Positions 33,904 through 44,077 of a DNA stretch of 64,000 nucleotides are shown one piece after another (within the stretch, counting starts at the first letter, position 1; each line of letters begins with the position of its first letter). The notes beneath the pieces were generated by a model. That model had not been told where the DNA came from and ran no database searches. It saw nothing but the letters and a program-made list of their open reading frames with translations. The stretch comes from Nostoc sp. CHAB 5836 (GTDB lineage: Bacteria > Cyanobacteriota > Cyanobacteriia > Cyanobacteriales > Nostocaceae), in contig NZ_JAIVFV010000008.1 of NCBI RefSeq assembly GCF_020829445.1, positions 16,017 to 80,016 of the forward strand, in the 5' to 3' direction. The position numbers and the translations under genes were made by a program.

Positions 33904-36900
33904 ATGTTCACCCACGTCAAGTCCACCATTAGACACATTGCGCCTGATAACTTACGCGGACGTAATTTAATCAAGGTGGTCTATGTCGTGCTTGAGTCCC
34001 AGTACCAGAGTGCATTGTCGCAAGCGGTTCGCACGATTAACGCGAACAATCCCAACTTGGCGATTGAAATCAGTGGGTACTTGATTGAGGAACTCCGCGA
34101 CCCAGAGAATTACGAGGAGTTTAAACGAGAAATTGAGAGTGCGAATATCTTCATCGCTTCCCTCATTTTTATCGAAGACTTAGCACAGAAAGTAGTAGCA
34201 GCAGTAGAACCACACCGCGATCGCCTGGACGTTTCCGTTGTCTTTCCCTCGATGCCAGAGGTGATGCGCCTGAGTAAAATGGGCAGCTTTTCCCTGGCAC
34301 AATTGGGTCAGTCAAAAAGTGCGATCGCCCAATTCATGCGGAAACGCAAAGAAAAATCCGGCGCGGGATTCCAAGATGGGATGCTGAAGCTTTTGCGAAC
34401 CCTACCGCAAGTGCTGAAGTTTTTACCGATGGATAAGGCGCAGGATGCCCGAAATTTCATGCTCAGTTTTCAGTATTGGCTAGGTGGTTCTCCAGAAAAT
34501 CTGGAAAACTTCTTGCTGATGCTAGCTGATAAATATGTATTTAAAGGTTTAGAGAAACAAAATTTTGCACCTTCTACATATCAACAGCCGGTGGTTTATC
34601 CCGATTTAGGGATTTGGCATCCTTTGGCTGCCAATATGTTTGAAGATGTCCGAGAATACCTCAATTGGTATACAGGTCGTAAGGATATTTCTAGTGATCT
34701 TAAAGATCCCCTAGCTCCTTGTGTCGGGTTAGTATTGCAACGCACCCACCTAGTCACAGGGGATGATGCCCATTATGTAGCAATGGTTCAGGAGTTGGAA
34801 GCACTAGGCGCACGGGTATTACCTGTGTTTGCTGGCGGTTTGGATTTCTCCAAGCCTGTGGAAGCCTACTTCTACGAACCAAATACCAACACACAGTTAG
34901 TAGATGCAGTGATATCGCTGACTGGTTTTGCTTTAGTTGGTGGCCCAGCTAGACAAGACCATCCCAAAGCAATTGAGTCACTCAAACGCTTAAACCGTCC
35001 TTACATGGTGGCGTTACCCTTAGTATTCCAAACCACAGAAGAGTGGATGGATAGCGATTTGGGTTTACATCCAATTCAAGTAGCTTTGCAAATTGCGATT
35101 CCCGAATTGGATGGAGCAATTGAGCCAATTGTATTATCGGGTAGAGATGGAACTACAGGGAAAGCGATCGCCCTGCGCGATCGGGTGGAAGCTGTCGCCG
35201 AACGTGCCTTAAAATGGGCAAATCTGCGCCGCAAGCCGAAGCTAGATAAAAAAGTCGCCATCACCGTTTTCAGTTTCCCGCCAGATAAAGGCAACGTGGG
35301 AACCGCCGCTTACTTGGATGTATTCGGTTCCATCTATGAGGTGATGAAAGCCCTCAAAAATAACGGCTACGACTTACCAGAGTTGCCAGAATCAGCCGAA
35401 GCGTTGATGCAAGAAGTCATCCACGACGCTCAAGCGCAGTACAATAGCCCCGAACTGAACATTGCTTACAAAATGTCGGTTCCTGAATATGAGGCGCTAA
35501 CCCCTTACTCTCAACGCCTAGAAGAAAATTGGGGCCCACCTCCCGGACATCTCAACAGCGATGGGCAAAATCTGCTGATTTATGGTAAGCAATTTGGTAA
35601 CGTCTTCATCGGTGTCCAACCCACCTTTGGTTACGAAGGCGACCCGATGCGGCTGTTATTCTCCCGTTCCGCTAGTCCTCACCACGGTTTTGCTGCCTAC
35701 TACACTTACCTAGAGAAAGTTTGGCAAGCTGATGCTGTACTGCACTTTGGTACACACGGTTCCTTGGAATTCATGCCAGGTAAACAGATGGGGATGTCTG
35801 GTGATTGTTATCCAGATAACTTAATTGGCTCAATTCCCAATTTGTATTACTACGCCGCCAATAATCCGAGTGAGGCGACAATTGCCAAACGCCGGAGTTA
35901 TGCCGAAACAATTTCCTACTTGACACCGCCTGCAGAAAATGCTGGGTTGTACAAAGGTTTGAAGGAACTCAGCGAGTTAATTGCTTCTTACCAAACCTTG
36001 AAAGATAGTGGGCGGGGTGTTTCCATTGTCAACAGCATCATGGATAAATGCCGGATCGTGAATCTGGATAAGGATATCAATCTGCCAGAAACCGATGCCA
36101 GAGACATGAGTACCGATGAGCGGGATAATATTGTTGGCAACGTTTACCGCAAGTTGATGGAAATTGAGTCACGGTTGTTGCCTTGTGGGTTACACGTCAT
36201 TGGGAAACCGCCAAGTGCAGAAGAAGCGATCGCAACTCTGGTGAATATTGCTAGTTTAGATCGTCAAGAAGAAGGACTTCAAGGCTTACCGGGAATTATC
36301 GCTAACAGCATTGGGCGTAACATTGATGATATTTACCAAAATAATGACAGAGGCATTTTAGAAGATGTCCAGTTATTGCAAGATATCACCTTGGCAACCC
36401 GTGCAGCAGTTACCGCCCTTGTGCAAGAGCAAATCGACGCGGAAGGAAGAGTTTCTCTAGTTTCCCGGTTGAATTTCTTCAACATGGGCAAAAAAGAACC
36501 TTGGGTAGAAGCCTTGCATAAAGCAGGTTATCCCAAAGTCGATGGCGCAGCCCTCAAACCCCTATTTGAGTATTTAGAATTTTGCTTGCAACAAGTTTGT
36601 GCCGACAACGAACTCGGAGCATTACTCAGAGGCTTGGAAGGCGAGTACATCCTACCTGGCCCCGGTGGTGATCCCATCCGCAACCCGGATGTATTGCCCA
36701 CAGGTAAGAATATCCATGCACTCGATCCCCAATCCATCCCCACAACAGCAGCAGTACAATCAGCCAAAATCGTCGTAGATAGGCTTTTGGCACGTAACAA
36801 GGCAGAAAACGACGGAAAATGGCCAGAAACCATCGCCTGTGTCCTTTGGGGAACCGATAACATCAAAACTTACGGTGAATCCCTAGCCCAAATTATGTGG

Positions 36901-37890
36901 ATGGTCGGTGTGCGCCCAGTTCCCGATGCCTTGGGACGGGTGAACAAGTTGGAATTGATATCTCTAGAAGAGTTGGGACGCCCCAGAATTGATGTGGTAA
37001 TCAACTGTTCTGGTGTATTCCGCGACTTGTTTATCAACCAAATGAACTTGCTAGACCAAGGCGTGAAAATGGCAGCTGAGGCGGATGAACCCTTAGAAAT
37101 GAACTTTGTTCGCAAACACGCTTTGCAACAAGCCCAAGAAATGGGGATTAATCTGCGTCAAGCAGCGACGCGCGTTTTCTCAAACGCTTCTGGTTCCTAC
37201 TCGTCAAATATCAACTTGGCGGTAGAAAACAGCACTTGGGATAGCGAAGCCGAGTTACAGGAAATGTATCTCAACCGGAAATCCTTCTCCTTCAATTCCG
37301 ATAACCCCGGAATCATGGACGAATCCCGGCAGATTTTTGAAAGTACATTGAAAACTGCTGATGCAACTTTCCAAAATTTGGATTCTTCCGAGATTAGCTT
37401 AACGGATGTTTCTCATTACTTCGATTCAGATCCCACTAAGTTAGTTGCAAGTCTGCGGGGTGATGGTAAGAAACCAGCGTCTTATATTGCAGACACAACT
37501 ACAGCTAACGCCCAAGTACGGACATTATCAGAAACCGTGCGTTTGGATGCGCGTACCAAGTTGTTAAATCCCAAATGGTACGAGGGGATGCTGTCTCACG
37601 GTTACGAAGGTGTGCGCGAACTCTCCAAGCGGTTGGTGAATACAACAGGTTGGAGTGCGACAGCCGGCGCTGTGGATAACTGGATTTACGAGGATACTAA
37701 CGAAACCTTCATCAAAGATGAAGAAATGCAGAAGCGGTTGTTGAACCTTAATCCCCATTCTTTCCGCAAGATTGTATCAACTTTGTTGGAAGTGAATGGA
37801 CGCGGTTATTGGGAGACTAGCGAAGATAATTTAAATCGTCTACGCGAGTTGTACCAAGAAGTTGAAGACCGGATTGAAGGGATAGAGTAG
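33904..37890 (+). CDS. chlH: Magnesium chelatase subunit H
   Basis: 1328 residues, the standard length of ChlH. It is the large, porphyrin-binding subunit of Mg-chelatase that, with ChlI and ChlD, inserts Mg into protoporphyrin IX as the first committed step of chlorophyll synthesis. The CobN/BchH family is recognisable by [20 protein letters not shown] at the start, [40 protein letters not shown] near 620 and the conserved C-terminal region. Ribosome site AAAGGAG 33888-33894. It stands alone, followed by a terminator-like hairpin. A separate GUN4-domain protein is encoded at 59249-60925; GUN4 proteins bind the same porphyrins, but the two genes are not linked. Confidence 0.97.
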   Translation: MFTHVKSTIRHIAPDNLRGRNLIKVVYVVLESQYQSALSQAVRTINANNPNLAIEISGYLIEELRDPENYEEFKREIESANIFIASLIFIEDLAQKVVAAVEPHRDRLDVSVVFPSMPEVMRLSKMGSFSLAQLGQSKSAIAQFMRKRKEKSGAGFQDGMLKLLRTLPQVLKFLPMDKAQDARNFMLSFQYWLGGSPENLENFLLMLADKYVFKGLEKQNFAPSTYQQPVVYPDLGIWHPLAANMFEDVREYLNWYTGRKDISSDLKDPLAPCVGLVLQRTHLVTGDDAHYVAMVQELEALGARVLPVFAGGLDFSKPVEAYFYEPNTNTQLVDAVISLTGFALVGGPARQDHPKAIESLKRLNRPYMVALPLVFQTTEEWMDSDLGLHPIQVALQIAIPELDGAIEPIVLSGRDGTTGKAIALRDRVEAVAERALKWANLRRKPKLDKKVAITVFSFPPDKGNVGTAAYLDVFGSIYEVMKALKNNGYDLPELPESAEALMQEVIHDAQAQYNSPELNIAYKMSVPEYEALTPYSQRLEENWGPPPGHLNSDGQNLLIYGKQFGNVFIGVQPTFGYEGDPMRLLFSRSASPHHGFAAYYTYLEKVWQADAVLHFGTHGSLEFMPGKQMGMSGDCYPDNLIGSIPNLYYYAANNPSEATIAKRRSYAETISYLTPPAENAGLYKGLKELSELIASYQTLKDSGRGVSIVNSIMDKCRIVNLDKDINLPETDARDMSTDERDNIVGNVYRKLMEIESRLLPCGLHVIGKPPSAEEAIATLVNIASLDRQEEGLQGLPGIIANSIGRNIDDIYQNNDRGILEDVQLLQDITLATRAAVTALVQEQIDAEGRVSLVSRLNFFNMGKKEPWVEALHKAGYPKVDGAALKPLFEYLEFCLQQVCADNELGALLRGLEGEYILPGPGGDPIRNPDVLPTGKNIHALDPQSIPTTAAVQSAKIVVDRLLARNKAENDGKWPETIACVLWGTDNIKTYGESLAQIMWMVGVRPVPDALGRVNKLELISLEELGRPRIDVVINCSGVFRDLFINQMNLLDQGVKMAAEADEPLEMNFVRKHALQQAQEMGINLRQAATRVFSNASGSYSSNINLAVENSTWDSEAELQEMYLNRKSFSFNSDNPGIMDESRQIFESTLKTADATFQNLDSSEISLTDVSHYFDSDPTKLVASLRGDGKKPASYIADTTTANAQVRTLSETVRLDARTKLLNPKWYEGMLSHGYEGVRELSKRLVNTTGWSATAGAVDNWIYEDTNETFIKDEEMQKRLLNLNPHSFRKIVSTLLEVNGRGYWETSEDNLNRLRELYQEVEDRIEGIE

Positions 37891-37898
37891 GATTAATT

Positions 37899-37922
37899 TA
37901 AGAGGCTGAGTTCAGCCTCTTA
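37899..37922 (+). terminator. Hairpin after chlH
   Basis: TAAGAGGCTGA-GTTC-AGCCTCTTA, a 9-10 bp perfect stem 9 bp past the chlH stop. No long U-run follows, so termination strength is uncertain. Confidence 0.6.
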
Positions 37923-37961
37923 ACTCATTATTACCCTACATTTAATTAGCCTACTAAAATT

Positions 37962-39044
37962 ATGAAAATTGAATCTATATCTATTCAAAATTTTAAACGA
38001 TTCGACAATTTACCCCCTATTTCTTTTAAACACAAAACTCTACAAGAAGTCAGCGATCAGTTTTTAATTTTAGGTGATAACGGTTCAGGTAAAACCACAA
38101 TTTTACAAGCCATAGCTTTACCTTTATCATTAGCTACTAAAAAAATTCAAAAAGTATCTGATTTTAACTGGATTGGATTTTTAGCTAGTCGATATTGGCG
38201 ATGGGGAATACCTCATATTGAATTAGAAATCTCTTTTGTAGATGAAGAAATTTCAGCAACTAAAGAAGTTGCTGAAATTTGGTACAATTCCTTACCTGAA
38301 TATTTCCAAGAAAGAAGAAAATTTGTTGAGCCTGGAGATAACAAAATCTTAAAACTTGTCTTAGATGGTGAAGATTGGCAAGTAGGAAATCGAGAAGAAG
38401 ATCGGTTACAATTTCTGGGACGTAATTATGTACAGAAAACTTTCAAGAAAAACCCTGCTATTCGTTCAAAGTTTGCAAAATTACCCGGAGTATTTTGGTT
38501 TGATCAATATCGTCTAAAAACTAGCGATACTGGTAATACAGAAGACGGTAAAAAAGATGATATAGCTTCTATTGAAAGTATAGCAAGTTTACGTCCTTAT
38601 TTACTCGACTGGACAGAAAAAAGAAAAACCCCTAATTATAATTCTGAAAATGATTATTACCTTAAACTAGAAAATTATTACAAACGTATTTTTAAAGGTC
38701 GTTCTTTTGCTGGATTGGAACCATCAACTAATCAAGGAGATGAGCCTTTTTTCGTACTTAATGACGAGAACAGAACTTATGATATTGTAGAAATGTCTGG
38801 AGGTGAGTATTCTGTTTTTCCCATTCTATATGAGTTTGTCCGTCAACAAATTGCTTATTCAATTGTTTTAATTGATGAGCTTGACTTAAATTTGCATCCC
38901 CCGTTAGCTCAATTTTTTGTTAATCAGTTACCTAAGTTAAGTCCCACTTCTCAATTTATTTTCACTACTCATTCAGAAGCCGTAACCGAAATTATTGGTA
39001 ATGATGAAATTTATCGGCTAAAAGGGGGAAAATTATGTCTGTAG
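37962..39044 (+). CDS. AAA/ABC-type ATPase (SMC/OLD-like) of a two-gene system
   Basis: 360 residues. It starts IESISIQNFKRFDNLPP, the usual RecF/OLD-like lead. Walker A GDNGSGKT (39-46), ABC-signature-like EMSGGEYS (277-284), Walker B IVLIDELDLNLHP (301-313), and H-switch FTTHSEA (334-340). The region between (60-270) is a compact insertion rather than a long coiled coil. Together with the overlapping TOPRIM-like gene it resembles split OLD/PARIS-type defence systems, in which the ATPase senses an invader and controls a nuclease. It starts 71 bp after chlH but behind a hairpin, so it is probably a separate unit. Confidence 0.8.
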   Translation: MKIESISIQNFKRFDNLPPISFKHKTLQEVSDQFLILGDNGSGKTTILQAIALPLSLATKKIQKVSDFNWIGFLASRYWRWGIPHIELEISFVDEEISATKEVAEIWYNSLPEYFQERRKFVEPGDNKILKLVLDGEDWQVGNREEDRLQFLGRNYVQKTFKKNPAIRSKFAKLPGVFWFDQYRLKTSDTGNTEDGKKDDIASIESIASLRPYLLDWTEKRKTPNYNSENDYYLKLENYYKRIFKGRSFAGLEPSTNQGDEPFFVLNDENRTYDIVEMSGGEYSVFPILYEFVRQQIAYSIVLIDELDLNLHPPLAQFFVNQLPKLSPTSQFIFTTHSEAVTEIIGNDEIYRLKGGKLCL

Positions 39045-39904
39045 ATTTATTATACTGTGAAGGTGCAGAAGGAAAAAAAGACTCTCGTGTTCTAACTAAA
39101 GTATTGGATGGATTATGTCAAATTAAAGCCATTGGCAGTAAATATGGTTTTAAAGAAAAAGTTTTAATGAGCAGAGAATTAAGACCTGAGACAATTATTG
39201 CAGGTTTAAGAGATAGATATTTCGATGATTTTGAAAAAAATCAATCTCTTCCTCAGCTTACACCTCAAGAATGGCAAGTTACAGACAATCAAAACTCCAT
39301 TCATATCGGTTGGTATTGGGAAAGGAAAGAAATCGAAAATTACTTGATTGACCCTAAAATAGTTATTCCAGCATTAGGTACAAAAGCACCATCATTAGAC
39401 AATTATCAAAGCATTTTAGAGAACTCTGCTTTAAAAATTTATACATATACAGCAGCGAGAATATCATTATCTTTATCTCGTGTAAGGTTGTCCCCTTTAC
39501 CTAATTATTGGGGTGAGAAAAAATGGGATTTTCCTTTTCCCTTTGGACAAATAATAGATGAGGCATCTTGTCGTTTAGAAATTCAAAGAATTCGCAACTA
39601 CTATCAAACTACACAAGTACCTGAAGAACAAGATATAATTAATAAGTTTACAGAAATGCTTACTCATTGTCAACCAGGAGGGTTTCGTTTTGACAATCAG
39701 AGTTATTTAACTTTTTTCTCTGGTAAAGATTTACTCTGTGCTATGGAAGAGGACTTAGTTAATTTAAAGTTAGGTACTCCTGCTGATTTCCAAGAACGAA
39801 TTCTAACAGGAATGAAAAAACTTAGTGATGTCTGGCAATATTTACCTGAATGGGTAAGATTACGAGAATTGATACAAAACTATCAACCTATCAATCTTAA
39901 ATAG
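39035..39904 (+). CDS. TOPRIM/DUF4435-like protein, putative nuclease partner
   Basis: 289 residues, overlapping the ATPase gene by 10 bp, so translation is coupled. LLYCEGAEGKKDSRVL (E9, D16) fits the TOPRIM Glu region; AGLRDRYFDDF (D60, D64-65) fits the DxD element; and WYWERKEIENYLIDP (94-108) is the characteristic IENYL segment of DUF4435/OLD-type TOPRIM proteins such as AriB of PARIS. Expected role: metal-dependent cleavage of DNA or RNA when released or activated by the ATPase. The C-terminal half (~150-289) is unrecognised. Assignment by motifs, not by alignment. Confidence 0.65.
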   Translation: MSVDLLYCEGAEGKKDSRVLTKVLDGLCQIKAIGSKYGFKEKVLMSRELRPETIIAGLRDRYFDDFEKNQSLPQLTPQEWQVTDNQNSIHIGWYWERKEIENYLIDPKIVIPALGTKAPSLDNYQSILENSALKIYTYTAARISLSLSRVRLSPLPNYWGEKKWDFPFPFGQIIDEASCRLEIQRIRNYYQTTQVPEEQDIINKFTEMLTHCQPGGFRFDNQSYLTFFSGKDLLCAMEEDLVNLKLGTPADFQERILTGMKKLSDVWQYLPEWVRLRELIQNYQPINLK

Positions 39905-39944
39905 CTTTAGCATTTGCCGCTCCGCAAAATTGATAATTGAATGT

Positions 39945-40080
39945 TTATAAAGCGATCGCCTACAATGCCATCATACAATCAGCGATCGCTTTGTTTTGAG
40001 GTTTTCTGCAAAGCGACGCCGAATAGCCCGTCGTAGACATCGCCTACAATGCCATCATACAATCAGCGATCGCAATATAC
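39945..40080. repeat. HIP1-rich direct repeat
   Basis: CCTACAATGCCATCATACAA followed by TCAGCGATCGC occurs twice, 86 bp apart, around TTTTGAGGTTTTCTGCAAAG. Relatives recur at 42690-42850, 43484-43552, 44426-44625 and 46060-46310, always between genes of the 38-46 kb island. Confidence 0.75.
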
Positions 40081-40089
40081 AAAAAAGAC

Positions 40090-40332
40090 TCAAACTATGA
40101 GTGTATCCAACACTAATACTGTTAACGCTGGTAAAGACGGCAATCGCGCATCATTTGTCAAGAAAAATGATGCACCTCCACGAGATGTTACAACGCTAAA
40201 CTCACCACGAAACATTGCTTCAAAAAAAGCATCTGTAACATCCAAATAATTAGGATTTTCTTCAATAAAGTAAATAAGTGGAGCAGTATCCAAACCGACA
40301 ATTTGCCCCTGTAGCGGAACTAGCCATTCCAT
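40090..40332 (-). pseudogene. VapC-like PIN toxin with internal deletion
   Basis: 80 codons. The N-terminal PIN start (VGLDTAPLIYFIEENP, first catalytic Asp, then GEFSVVTS) is joined directly to the C-terminal PIN end (GGASFFLTNDARLPSLPALT). Intact relatives are about 140 residues; the ~60 middle residues with the other acidic ligands are missing while the frame is kept. The toxin should be inactive, though the ends may still bind the antitoxin. Overlaps the antitoxin gene by 13 bp, the usual VapBC arrangement. Confidence 0.75.
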
Positions 40333-40541
40333 GAATCACGTTCCTGGTTAACGTATTCTTGAGCATCAACGCCATTCCAGATTTCTTTACCTAACCCACG
40401 TAATTCTAGAATGCTACGCTTTGGTTTAGGTGTCATCATCACCTGTTGACTAACTAAACTTGACAAGTCTTCAATTAAGCGTATTTGCTCTTCATAAGTT
40501 AGGCTTTGAGCTTGCAATAGTACTTCTTGATAATTAGACAT
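40320..40541 (-). CDS. VapB-like antitoxin
   Basis: 73 residues: MSNYQEVLLQAQSLTYEEQI and RLIEDLSSLVSQQV, then a basic/Pro linker (TPKPKRSILELRGLGKEIWN) and an acidic tail (DAQEYVNQERDSWNG). This matches the short cyanobacterial antitoxins paired with PIN toxins: N-terminal helix for dimer/DNA contact and an acidic C-terminal tail lying on the toxin. First gene of the leftward pair. With its toxin deleted internally it is probably a relic or an immunity gene. Confidence 0.7.
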   Translation of the reverse strand: MSNYQEVLLQAQSLTYEEQIRLIEDLSSLVSQQVMMTPKPKRSILELRGLGKEIWNGVDAQEYVNQERDSWNG

Positions 40542-40627
40542 AAAATCTATACTTCCACATTAATCTTACATCAAATTAGTATAATTATACTATAATTTAT
40601 CATAATAATTGCTTGGAAACAATCACC

Positions 40628-41803
40628 ATGATAGACGGTAAAGCTATTTCTATTTCCTTATTTACAGGTGCATTTGGTTTAGATTTGGGTATGGAACAAG
40701 CAGGATTTCAGACAGTAAGTGTAGTAGAAAAAGACCGTGATGCTGCAAAAACAATTGCTCTTAATAGACCATTCCTTCAAGAAAGTGCTGTTTCTAGAGA
40801 AATAGAAAAAGTCAGTTACCAAGAATTATTGGAAGAAGGTGGAAGAGTTTTAAATTTAGGTAGAGCCTTAGCCAAAGGTGAAGTAGACTTAGTAACAGGT
40901 GGTCCACCTTGCCAACCATTTAGTACCGCAGGAAAAAGAGGTTCAGTTATGGATCCTCGCGGTAGTTTGTTTATGGACTTCATCCGTATTGTTAAAGAAA
41001 TTCAACCCCGTTTTTTCTTGATGGAAAATGTGAGAGGTTTGCTTTCTGCTCCTCTTCGTCACAGGCCAATTAACCAACGGGGAAAAGATTACCCCCCTTT
41101 AGAATCTGATGAAATAGCGGGTGCTGCATTAAGGGTGGTATTAGCAGAAATGGAGGAACTGGGCTATAACGTCGTTTATAACCTTTTAGAAGCAGCAGAT
41201 TATGGCGTTCCACAAAATAGAGAACGTGTAGTATTTATTGGTTCTAGAGATGGTGAAGCTGCTACATTTCCTTTACCTAAATATTGCAAAGATGGTAAAA
41301 AATTACCTAAATGGCTGACTTTACGAGATGCAATAAATGGTTTGATTGATCCCGAACCAGAGTTTATGACTTATTCAGAAAGTCGTCTAAAATTTTTAAG
41401 ATTATTGCAAGCCGGACAAAACTGGAGACATTTACCAGAAGAATTAAAAAAAGAGGCTATGGGAGGCGCTTATAATTCTGGAGGTGGAAAAGTCGGTTTT
41501 TACAGAAGATTATCTTGGGATAAACCTTCGCCAACAATAACAACAAGTCCGCAGCAAAAAGCTACAGATATGTGTCATCCTGTAGAATTACGTTCATTGA
41601 GCGTCCGCGAGTCTGCAAAGATTCAAACTTTCCCTGATGATTGGATTTTTTATGGTTCGATAAGTTCTAAATATAAACAAATTGGGAATGCAGTACCAGT
41701 AATACTTGCAAAAGAAATTGGTAACTATCTTTTCAATTTGATTCAAGGAAATAAACAAAAAGGTAAAGAAGTGGCTGAACAACTTTCCCTGTTTGCTTTA
41801 TAG
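40628..41803 (+). CDS. DNA (cytosine-5-)-methyltransferase, probable type II M
   Basis: 391 residues from the ATG at 40628. Canonical m5C motifs in order: I SLFTGAFGLDLGMEQAG, IV GGPPCQPFSTAGKRG with the catalytic Cys95, VI FLMENVRGLL, VIII QNRERVVFIG, the variable target-recognition region (~230-310), IX PSPTITTSPQQKATD, X QIGNAVPV. The compact target domain fits a type II enzyme. It is convergent with the gene at 41807-42601 (3-bp gap), which looks like the matching restriction nuclease. The recognition site cannot be read from sequence. Confidence 0.92.
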   Translation: MIDGKAISISLFTGAFGLDLGMEQAGFQTVSVVEKDRDAAKTIALNRPFLQESAVSREIEKVSYQELLEEGGRVLNLGRALAKGEVDLVTGGPPCQPFSTAGKRGSVMDPRGSLFMDFIRIVKEIQPRFFLMENVRGLLSAPLRHRPINQRGKDYPPLESDEIAGAALRVVLAEMEELGYNVVYNLLEAADYGVPQNRERVVFIGSRDGEAATFPLPKYCKDGKKLPKWLTLRDAINGLIDPEPEFMTYSESRLKFLRLLQAGQNWRHLPEELKKEAMGGAYNSGGGKVGFYRRLSWDKPSPTITTSPQQKATDMCHPVELRSLSVRESAKIQTFPDDWIFYGSISSKYKQIGNAVPVILAKEIGNYLFNLIQGNKQKGKEVAEQLSLFAL

Positions 41804-41806
41804 AAT

Positions 41807-42601
41807 TTATTTTGCAGCTAACTCAGTAAAAGCTTTATCAATTTTCTGTAACATATTTCTGACATGGTTCTCAATAAGGTTATAATCCATGTGAATTTTG
41901 TCCCAAAATACTTTACCTGCAATCCGAGGAATTTTAGAATGATTAAATGTCCAATCACCTAAATTAAAAGCTGCTATAAATAAAGGATTTTGATGAATAC
42001 TTAATTCCTGTTTTGCTCTAGGCACTTGAGAACCAGTTAATGTACCTTTTAGAGTTTTTAATTGTGCAAATTTAACTTGTTCTTCTGAAAATAAGATGAT
42101 ATCAATACCAGTAATTTTAATTCCAAATTCAAATTCAGGTATAATTACATAAGGGCTAATATTAGCTATTTCCTCCCAGAGTACTCCCATTTTTGTGCTA
42201 AGGCTTCTTGTCACTGAGTTGCTAGTAACTAGCAATTTTGCTCCACAAAGTTCAAAAAGATTTCGCGGGTTAGGATGATGCTCAAGTATTGCACTTTTAT
42301 TTTCAAAATCAGCTTTTAACCAGTGAATAAAATTATCTGCAAATTTATCAGTTTTACTGCTAATTAACTCAGATTGTCTCTCTAATTCTAGAACTGATAA
42401 ATTTTGGTGATCTTGTGCAATTTGATATTGAAAATAAGCAGGTGCTATTGAAGAGATAACTTTTCCGTACTTGTACGCTGTATGCAAATCTTTATCCGCA
42501 ATATGAGTCACATCAATTAATAAAGTATGATTCAAAATTAGTATTTTACGTTCTTGGATAGAAAGAGGTAATAGAGTCTCAACCGTTAACTCAGTAAGCA
42601 T
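41807..42601 (-). CDS. Putative type II restriction endonuclease (PD-(D/E)xK-like)
   Basis: 264 residues, soluble. A motif compatible with a PD-(D/E)xK site is IPEFEFGIKITGIDIILFSE (154-173; E156/E158, D167) followed by VKFAQLKT (Q180-x-K182). The (D)...QxK variant occurs in several restriction enzymes. FNLGDWTFNHSKIPRIAGK and HHPNPRNLFELCGAK are further conserved-looking segments. The key argument is context: it faces an m5C methyltransferase end to end with 3 bp between stops, the classic convergent R-M layout. I do not recognise the isoschizomer family. Confidence 0.65.
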   Translation of the reverse strand: MLTELTVETLLPLSIQERKILILNHTLLIDVTHIADKDLHTAYKYGKVISSIAPAYFQYQIAQDHQNLSVLELERQSELISSKTDKFADNFIHWLKADFENKSAILEHHPNPRNLFELCGAKLLVTSNSVTRSLSTKMGVLWEEIANISPYVIIPEFEFGIKITGIDIILFSEEQVKFAQLKTLKGTLTGSQVPRAKQELSIHQNPLFIAAFNLGDWTFNHSKIPRIAGKVFWDKIHMDYNLIENHVRNMLQKIDKAFTELAAK

Positions 42602-42689
42602 AAAAGCTATATTGAACTCATTGGGCTTTCTTAGTGTTCCCCAAATTATCCACTAAACTGCAACATCTACATTTTTAAGGTTTTCTGGG

Positions 42690-42855
42690 CGGATCGCTTT
42701 ATTTTTGAGGTTTTATGCAAGGCGATCGCTCACTCTTCCACAACAGGCGATGTCTAACGACAAGCCGAAGAAGCGTCTACACTTTATTTTTGAGGTTTTC
42801 TACAAGGCGATCGCTTACAATGCAATCATCGAAGTGGCGATCGCTTGTATATTAA
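42690..42855. repeat. HIP1-rich dispersed repeat
   Basis: Two TTTTTGAGGTTTT blocks, each followed by CAAGGCGATCGC, then AATCATCGAAGTGGCGATCGC; same family as 39945-40080. Confidence 0.7.
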
Positions 42856-42888
42856 ATTTTATGGGAATATTCAAGTTGAAATTTTTCT

Positions 42889-43464
42889 ATGGATGCGTTA
42901 ACTATCAACTTTGCTCCTGTTCTTCAAATAACAGATGAGCAATTCTTCCAGTTATGTCAGATAAATGAATTAATCAGATTTGAGCGTAATGCTGATGGCA
43001 CATTGTTACTAATGCCTTTAGTCGGAGGTTTAACTAGCAACCGCAATACTAACTTAACTGCTCAACTTGGAGTGTGGAATCGTGATGAGTCACTAGGTAT
43101 AGCTTTTGGTTCTTCGGTTGGGTTTATTTTACCAAATGGGGCAGTTCGTTCGCCTGACGCATCTTGGTTAAAACGTGACAGATGGGATTCTCTCACACAG
43201 GAGCAAAAAGAGAAATTTCCACCTGTATGTCCTGATTTTGTAGTAAAGTTGCGTTCTCATACTGATTGTTTAAAAAGGCTACAAAATAATATGCAAGAGT
43301 ACCGAGAGAACGGTGCTAGATTAGGTTGGCTAATTGATTTAGAAACTCGGCAAGTAGAAATTTATCGCTTCGGTAGAGATGTTGAAGTACTGCAATCTCC
43401 TTCTAGTTTATCAGGAGAAGATATACTACCTGAATTTGTGCTTAATTTTGAAGATATCTGGTGA
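42889..43464 (+). CDS. Uma2-family (DUF820) protein, probably catalytically dead
   Basis: 191 residues, same length as the paralogue at 44733-45308. Fold motifs are kept: FERNADGTLLLMP, SSVGFILPNGAVRSPDASW (Asp90), NGARLGWLIDLETRQVEIY. The second metal-site segment reads DFVVKLRSHTDCLK where active members have DFVIELxSPSDSLK, so the expected catalytic Glu120 is Lys and the Ser-Pro-Ser-Asp turn is altered. This suggests loss of nuclease function. Uma2 proteins are PD-(D/E)xK-like and extremely numerous in cyanobacteria; their role is unsettled. Located upstream of xisH/xisI. Confidence 0.75.
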   Translation: MDALTINFAPVLQITDEQFFQLCQINELIRFERNADGTLLLMPLVGGLTSNRNTNLTAQLGVWNRDESLGIAFGSSVGFILPNGAVRSPDASWLKRDRWDSLTQEQKEKFPPVCPDFVVKLRSHTDCLKRLQNNMQEYRENGARLGWLIDLETRQVEIYRFGRDVEVLQSPSSLSGEDILPEFVLNFEDIW

Positions 43465-43483
43465 ATTGATTAACGCACTCACT

Positions 43484-43552
43484 CTTGGACAACAGGCGAT
43501 CGCTTTGTTTTGAGGTTTTCTGTAAGGCGTAAGTGTAGCCCGTCGTAGACAT
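43484..43552. repeat. HIP1-rich dispersed repeat
   Basis: ACAACAGGCGATCGC, TTTTGAGGTTTTCTGTAAGG and CCCGTCGTAGACATCGC; same family as 39945-40080. Confidence 0.65.
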
Positions 43553-43660
43553 CGCTCTTTGGGAGTGTAATTTTAAGGGGATGAGATATTGAAGTTCTTG
43601 GCCAGTGAGTATAATTATAATAACTAAACTTAATATCTAGCCAATATTACCACGAAGGAA

Positions 43661-44077
43661 ATGCCAGCAAAAGACATTTACCATGATGCTGTTAAAAATG
43701 CCTTAATTAAAGATGGCTGGACAATTATAGCTGACCCTTATTTTTTGCAGCATGAAGATGCAGAACTTTATGCTGATTTATTTGTAGAAAAAGCCTTATT
43801 AGCAGAACAAGAAGGACGGAAAATAGTTGTAGAAATCAAGAGTTTTATCAGTCCTTCTCCCATGAGAGATTTTGAAAATGCTCTCGGTCAATATATTCTT
43901 TACCGCGATATTTTACAACTAGCCAGTAAAAACTATAAAATTTATCTAGCAATCAGAGATACAGTATTTGATACTTTCTTTCAAAGAAAATCTATTCAAG
44001 CAGTGGTTAAACTTCAGCAAATTGAATTTATTGTTTTTAACAATGAAAGGGAGGAGATTACTTTATGGATAAATTAA
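43661..44077 (+). CDS. xisH: XisH family protein
   Basis: 138 residues, full family length. [55 protein letters not shown], and [14 protein letters not shown] are the standard elements. The VEIKS (E-x-K) with upstream acidic residues gives it a PD-(D/E)xK-type core. XisH was described with XisI as a factor controlling fdxN-element excision in Anabaena, but paired homologues are abundant and mostly not next to an excision element. It overlaps xisI by 13 bp. Confidence 0.92.
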   Translation: MPAKDIYHDAVKNALIKDGWTIIADPYFLQHEDAELYADLFVEKALLAEQEGRKIVVEIKSFISPSPMRDFENALGQYILYRDILQLASKNYKIYLAIRDTVFDTFFQRKSIQAVVKLQQIEFIVFNNEREEITLWIN

